NCBI GenBank assembly: GCA_035512595.1
Contig: DATKDU010000256.1
Coordinates: 1-17,909, forward strand
DNA length: 17,909 bases
Origin: DATKDU01 sp035512595
Lineage (GTDB): Bacteria > Planctomycetota > Planctomycetia > Pirellulales > Pirellulaceae
Reading direction: 5' to 3'
Shown: positions 14,660-17,909 of the stretch, one piece after another
How positions within the stretch are numbered: position 1 is the first letter of the stretch
Layout: each line of letters starts with the position of its first letter
Notes under the pieces: model-generated
What the model saw: only the letters and a program-made list of their open reading frames with translations
Database searches by the model: none
Told to the model about the DNA's origin: nothing
Made by a program: the position numbers and the translations under genes

Positions 14660-17512
14660 CTACTTCAGCGCCTTCTCGATGATCGGCCTTAGCGCCGCGA
14701 TCTGGTGGGCGACGCCGAGGATTTTCCCTTCCTTGTCCACGACCATCATCGTCGGAATGCCGCGGACGGAGTATTTTTCGGCCAGGTCCTGCGTCTCGTC
14801 TCCGGCGAGAGTCTCCCAGGGGAGTTGATTCTCGGCCAAAAACGTGTCCAGTGCTTCCCGATCCTTGTCGAGGCTGATGCCGACGATCTCAAACCCCTGG
14901 TCGTGCAGCTTGTCGTACATTTCCCGCACGTGCGGCATTTCGCGGATGCACGGTCCGCACCAGGTAGCCCAGAAGTCCACCAGCACGACCTTGCCGCGGT
15001 ACTTTTTCCAGTCGAAGGCTTCGCCGGCCGCGGTCGTGCCGGAGAGCTCCATTTCCTTGCCGACGAGGTCCGACTCGGTGGCGGCCGGCTTCTTGGCCAG
15101 CTTCTTGCCGTACCGCGCCAGCTCCTTGTCGCTCGATTTGGCCAGCGTATTGCCGAAGGAGACGAAGTGCTTCTCGCGCTCCTCGCCGTCTTCGATCCGG
15201 TTGATGAGCGCCACCGTGCTGGACGCCAGCCGCAGGTGCTTGTCCGTGAGCTTCTCCTTGGACAGATACGCCTCAAGCTCCTTCAGCACGCCGGCAATCT
15301 CCTCCGGCGGCAGCTTGTCCCCTTCTAGCACCTTCCGCTCCAGCGTGAAGAATGCAACCTGAGCGGCAATCCGTGGCCGCGTGTCGGCTTTCATTTGCTC
15401 GCAGAATTCGCGGAGTTGCTCGTCCGCCCTGGTGTCGCCGCTACAGGCCGACTTGTGAAGCGTCTGGAACTTGGTTTCCGCCGCCAGCAGCAAGTCCGCG
15501 TCCTTGGCCGGCGGATCGGCTTTCAGCACGCGGTCGCACGCTTCGCAGAGGGCCTCGGCAAATCCGGGGCGGCTCTGAATCGACTTCGGCTTGTCGATCA
15601 TGCGGTCGATGTACTTCACCAGGTCGGCCGTCGAGAGACCGGGCTTGGCCGAGTAGGGGTTGATCGTCTCGTCCTCGGCGGGTGCTTCCGCGGCCGGCTC
15701 TTCTGCGCCGCAGCCCCCCTGCTCTTCTTCGGACTTCTCTTTGGCCGGCGCATCATCTCCATCGGTTTTCGCGGCCGGTTTGGCATCATCCGCTTTGGCC
15801 TCTTCCGCCTTGTCAGCGGCCGGCTTTGAGCCCCCTGCCGGCTCGCCCAAGAGCTCCGTCAGCCGCCTGGCGAGCTTCTCGCCGCGGACGTGAATCGAGT
15901 CCACGTTGCCATCCTTGCCGACCAGGACCATGAACGGAATGCTGTCCACTCCGCTGGAAACTGCCAGGGGATGGGTATCGAGCCGCATTGGCTGCTCGGC
16001 GTCGTCGGCAGAGCCGTCCTTGTTGTCAAACGTCTCCTGGCTGATCACGACGGTCCACGGGAGCTGCATCCGGGAGAAGAACTGTTCCAGATGAGCCATG
16101 TTGGTGTCGAGGCTGATGCCGACGACTTCAAATCCCTGCTCGCGAAAGTCGGTGTAGTTCTGGCGGATGTTGGGAAACTCGCGGAGACACCGGCCGCACC
16201 ACGTGGCCCAGAAATCGACGAGAACCACTTTCCCCTCCAGCGACTTGGCATCCAGCGGCTTGCCGTTGAGGAGCAGCCCGTCGATCTTTAGCGGCTGGCC
16301 AATCAGACCGATTCGCTTGTGGGCGTTGGCGGCCATCGTGGCACTAGCCTCGACGACTTCCTTGCTTTCGTGCTCGGCAAAGCCCTCGGCCAGCGCGTCG
16401 TAAACTTGCAGCGCCAACTCGTATTGATCGAGCTCGGTTTCCAGGCGGAAGGCCGCCTTCTGGGCGTGGCTGAAGGCGCTGTTGCTCGGCTGGGAGACCA
16501 GCTCTTTGACTGCCGCCACCAGCGTTTCGCCAGCCTCGACGTCGCCGGCCGCGGCGGCATCGCACTTGCCAAACAGATCCTGCTGCCACGCGCGGGCTTG
16601 CTCCCGGTGCTGCTGCGCCACGGCGGCAACCTGCGGCTCTTCATTCTTCTCGTAGGTCGTGCCCAGGAACGTCAGCAGCTCAATCAGCGGCGGGCGCAAG
16701 GCACTGACTCGTTCCGCCAGTTGATTCAGCACTTCGCAGACGCTGTTGGCGAGCATGAAAGCGCTGAGCGACTCCTGTTCGTTGGTGACGAACTCCTTCA
16801 CCTCGGCGGCAATGGCATCGCCATCGGGGGGATCGACGCTCAGCAGCGATTGAATGCGAAGCTGGGATTGCTGGAGCCGGCCGACCTCGGCAAGCTGCGG
16901 GTCGTCGCTTTCGGCCAGATCGCCGATGAACCCCTCGTAACGCTCCTTGGCATCTGCCACCCCCAACTTGCCCATGATGTCGAAGATCTGCATGACCACC
17001 CGCACCACCGCGTTCCGGGTGCGGTCGTCGAGCTTGCCCGATTGCAAGGCCCGCCTGGCGGCCGCCAGCCGCGCTTCCTGCATGGCCGTGGCATCCGCCA
17101 GGACCTCGTCGCGCGTAATCCCCTCCGGCTCGCGCTGCCCCAACTCGTCGATGAAGCGGAGCAAGGACTGCATATCCCCCTGCGGCAGTGCGTACTTCTC
17201 ACCGTTGGCGTTGTCCTTCGCCGCGGGCCGTTTGGCATCCCCCCGATCGGCAAACGGGGAGGAGGGAACCGCACCGTCGTCATTAGCGGCGCCAACTTTG
17301 GCCGATCCCGCGGCGGGGAAGAGATCGTCAGCGTCGTCGGCAGGGGACGCGGCATTGTCGGCCGGTTTGGCATCCCCCGTTGAGGTCGGCTTGAACTTGG
17401 TCGATTCGGCAGTCACCGGCCCGGGGTCACCGCCGCAGCCGGCAAGATTGGCAAAGCCCAGCAGCGGCAGCAGGGCGAAGACGACAAATGACAGGCGAAC
17501 GTGGGTCAACAT
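14660..17512 (-). CDS. lipoprotein with two TlpA-like thioredoxin domains
   Basis: A 950-aa protein with a lipoprotein signal: a hydrophobic segment (residues 5-22) ends in lipobox LAGC with C26. A low-complexity Ala/Asp region (30-105) is followed by a helical region (about 110-400) and TlpA domain 1 (about 405-555), with FWATWCGRC (C439/C442) and cis-proline P526. An Ala/Lys/Glu-rich linker (556-620) follows, then a second helical region (about 625-810) and TlpA domain 2 (about 815-950), with FWATWCGPC (C852/C855) and P920. The two domains share GKVVLVDFWATWCG and QGFE-VGISLD, so they arose by duplication. The likely role is a membrane-tethered thiol-disulfide reductase or cytochrome-maturation helper. 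Start 17512 was chosen over an ATG 57 bp upstream because it begins the lipoprotein signal. No Shine-Dalgarno is visible. It is convergent with the amidase gene. Confidence 0.88.
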   Translation of the reverse strand: MLTHVRLSFVVFALLPLLGFANLAGCGGDPGPVTAESTKFKPTSTGDAKPADNAASPADDADDLFPAAGSAKVGAANDDGAVPSSPFADRGDAKRPAAKDNANGEKYALPQGDMQSLLRFIDELGQREPEGITRDEVLADATAMQEARLAAARRALQSGKLDDRTRNAVVRVVMQIFDIMGKLGVADAKERYEGFIGDLAESDDPQLAEVGRLQQSQLRIQSLLSVDPPDGDAIAAEVKEFVTNEQESLSAFMLANSVCEVLNQLAERVSALRPPLIELLTFLGTTYEKNEEPQVAAVAQQHREQARAWQQDLFGKCDAAAAGDVEAGETLVAAVKELVSQPSNSAFSHAQKAAFRLETELDQYELALQVYDALAEGFAEHESKEVVEASATMAANAHKRIGLIGQPLKIDGLLLNGKPLDAKSLEGKVVLVDFWATWCGRCLREFPNIRQNYTDFREQGFEVVGISLDTNMAHLEQFFSRMQLPWTVVISQETFDNKDGSADDAEQPMRLDTHPLAVSSGVDSIPFMVLVGKDGNVDSIHVRGEKLARRLTELLGEPAGGSKPAADKAEEAKADDAKPAAKTDGDDAPAKEKSEEEQGGCGAEEPAAEAPAEDETINPYSAKPGLSTADLVKYIDRMIDKPKSIQSRPGFAEALCEACDRVLKADPPAKDADLLLAAETKFQTLHKSACSGDTRADEQLREFCEQMKADTRPRIAAQVAFFTLERKVLEGDKLPPEEIAGVLKELEAYLSKEKLTDKHLRLASSTVALINRIEDGEEREKHFVSFGNTLAKSSDKELARYGKKLAKKPAATESDLVGKEMELSGTTAAGEAFDWKKYRGKVVLVDFWATWCGPCIREMPHVREMYDKLHDQGFEIVGISLDKDREALDTFLAENQLPWETLAGDETQDLAEKYSVRGIPTMMVVDKEGKILGVAHQIAALRPIIEKALK

Positions 17513-17613
17513 GATCGAGCTCGCAATAAAGTCGGCAAAGGGGAGCCAGCCGTAACTGGGGCCGGCCATCCGGCTTTCATTCTAGGGGAAAGGAGGCGGA
17601 AGACGCATCCCCA

Positions 17614-17742
17614 ATGAAACCACTGATGAACATAACAGTCGCTATCGAAGTCCGCGGCAAACCCGACCCCCTGTGGGACGTCCGCGGCATGCTCCTGGCC
17701 CTCGTCGGCCTCCTCGTTGTCGGGGATGGCGGCGGCGGCTAG
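17614..17742 (+). CDS. possible small protein of 42 aa
   Basis: ATG AAA to TAG encodes 42 residues with a hydrophobic core (MLLALVGLLVVG, residues 26-37) and a C-terminal GDGGGG. An AGGAGG (17591-17596) lies upstream but 17 nt from the first ATG and 29 nt from the second (17626), so the spacing is poor. A rho-independent terminator on the same strand follows 38 bp after the stop, which suggests that something rightward is transcribed here. It could instead be the leader or non-coding RNA that the terminator ends. No family is recognised. Confidence 0.3.
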   Translation: MKPLMNITVAIEVRGKPDPLWDVRGMLLALVGLLVVGDGGGG

Positions 17743-17779
17743 ACGTAACCGCCCGGCGGACAGCCGACAACCAATACCC

Positions 17780-17819
17780 ACGGCCCGCAACTTGCTCCGG
17801 GCCGTTTTTATTTTTTATT
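17780..17819 (+). terminator. rho-independent terminator
   Basis: An 8-bp perfect GC-rich stem, ACGGCCCG (17780-17787) with CGGGCCGT (17798-17805), has a 10-nt loop and a T-rich tract running through 17819. Orientation is rightward. The only visible candidate transcript is the 42-aa ORF or a non-coding RNA between 17585 and 17780. Confidence 0.8.
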
Positions 17820-17821
17820 TG

Positions 17822-17909
17822 ATCCCTCTCCCCCTGGGAGAGGCTAGGTGAGGGTGGCAAAATCCCTCTCCCCCTGGGAGAGGCTAGGTGAGGGTGGCAA
17901 AATCCCTCT
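17822..17909. repeat. 40-bp exact tandem repeat with internal hairpin
   Basis: Two identical 40-bp units (17822-17861 and 17862-17901) and the first 8 bases of a third run to the window edge. Each unit contains the palindrome CCTCTCCC/GGGAGAGG with a 3-nt loop, followed by CTAGGTGAGGGTGG. The unit resembles common dispersed bacterial intergenic palindromes of the CCCTCTCCC...GGTGAGGG type. There are no unique spacers, so it is not a CRISPR array. Confidence 0.85.

Noticed and set aside
17822..17909. CRISPR array
   Set aside because: Units are contiguous and identical with no variable spacers.

Overview
The window looks like part of a planctomycete chromosome, probably Pirellulales-like. The evidence is one DUF1501 protein, two DUF1549/DUF1553 (PSCyt/PSD1) proteins, CxxCH motifs in secreted proteins, kelch and beta-propeller export proteins and secreted TlpA-type thioredoxins, all at high G+C. 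This placement is by family content, not by a database search. No rRNA, tRNA, CRISPR array or transposase was found.

Left end (about 1-1327): this stretch reads as a piece of integron cassette array. Three imperfect palindromes end in GTT and have the layout of attC recombination sites (137-231, 680-781, 1233-1327). Between them lie two same-strand cassettes of about 550 bp. Cassette 1 (226-775) carries a SMI1/KNR4 (SUKH) protein and cassette 2 (776-1321) an unrecognised 150-aa protein. Each stop codon lies inside the attC-like site that follows. The first 11 bases of cassette 1 are the exact reverse complement of the outer arm of its own attC, as expected if the cassette once circularised. 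No integrase is visible. The array may continue left of base 1, or it may be a cluster of attC sites lacking an integrase.

Centre (1412-12839): eight genes run leftward with gaps of only 13-51 bp, probably one long operon. In transcription order they encode: a large PSCyt1/Big2/DUF1549/DUF1553 protein; a kelch plus fibronectin-III protein; a small secreted thioredoxin-like protein; a thioredoxin-CxxCH-PDZ protein; a membrane-anchored miniature secretin module; a secreted beta-propeller; a second, compact DUF1549/DUF1553 protein; and a Tat-exported DUF1501 protein. Most starts have a good Shine-Dalgarno. Every product has an export signal or membrane anchor, so this looks like a cell-envelope module. 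The CxxCH motifs and thioredoxin folds suggest heme or disulfide redox chemistry, but no substrate can be read from the sequence.

Right part: a Tat-exported amidase-signature enzyme (12956-14653) is divergent from the operon across 116 bp, which hold a candidate leftward promoter and a perfect 12-bp palindrome. Convergent with it, 6 bp away, is a 950-aa lipoprotein (14660-17512) built from two copies of a helical region followed by a TlpA thioredoxin domain. The last 400 bases hold a possible 42-aa ORF, a clear rho-independent terminator and a 40-bp exact tandem repeat that runs off the window.
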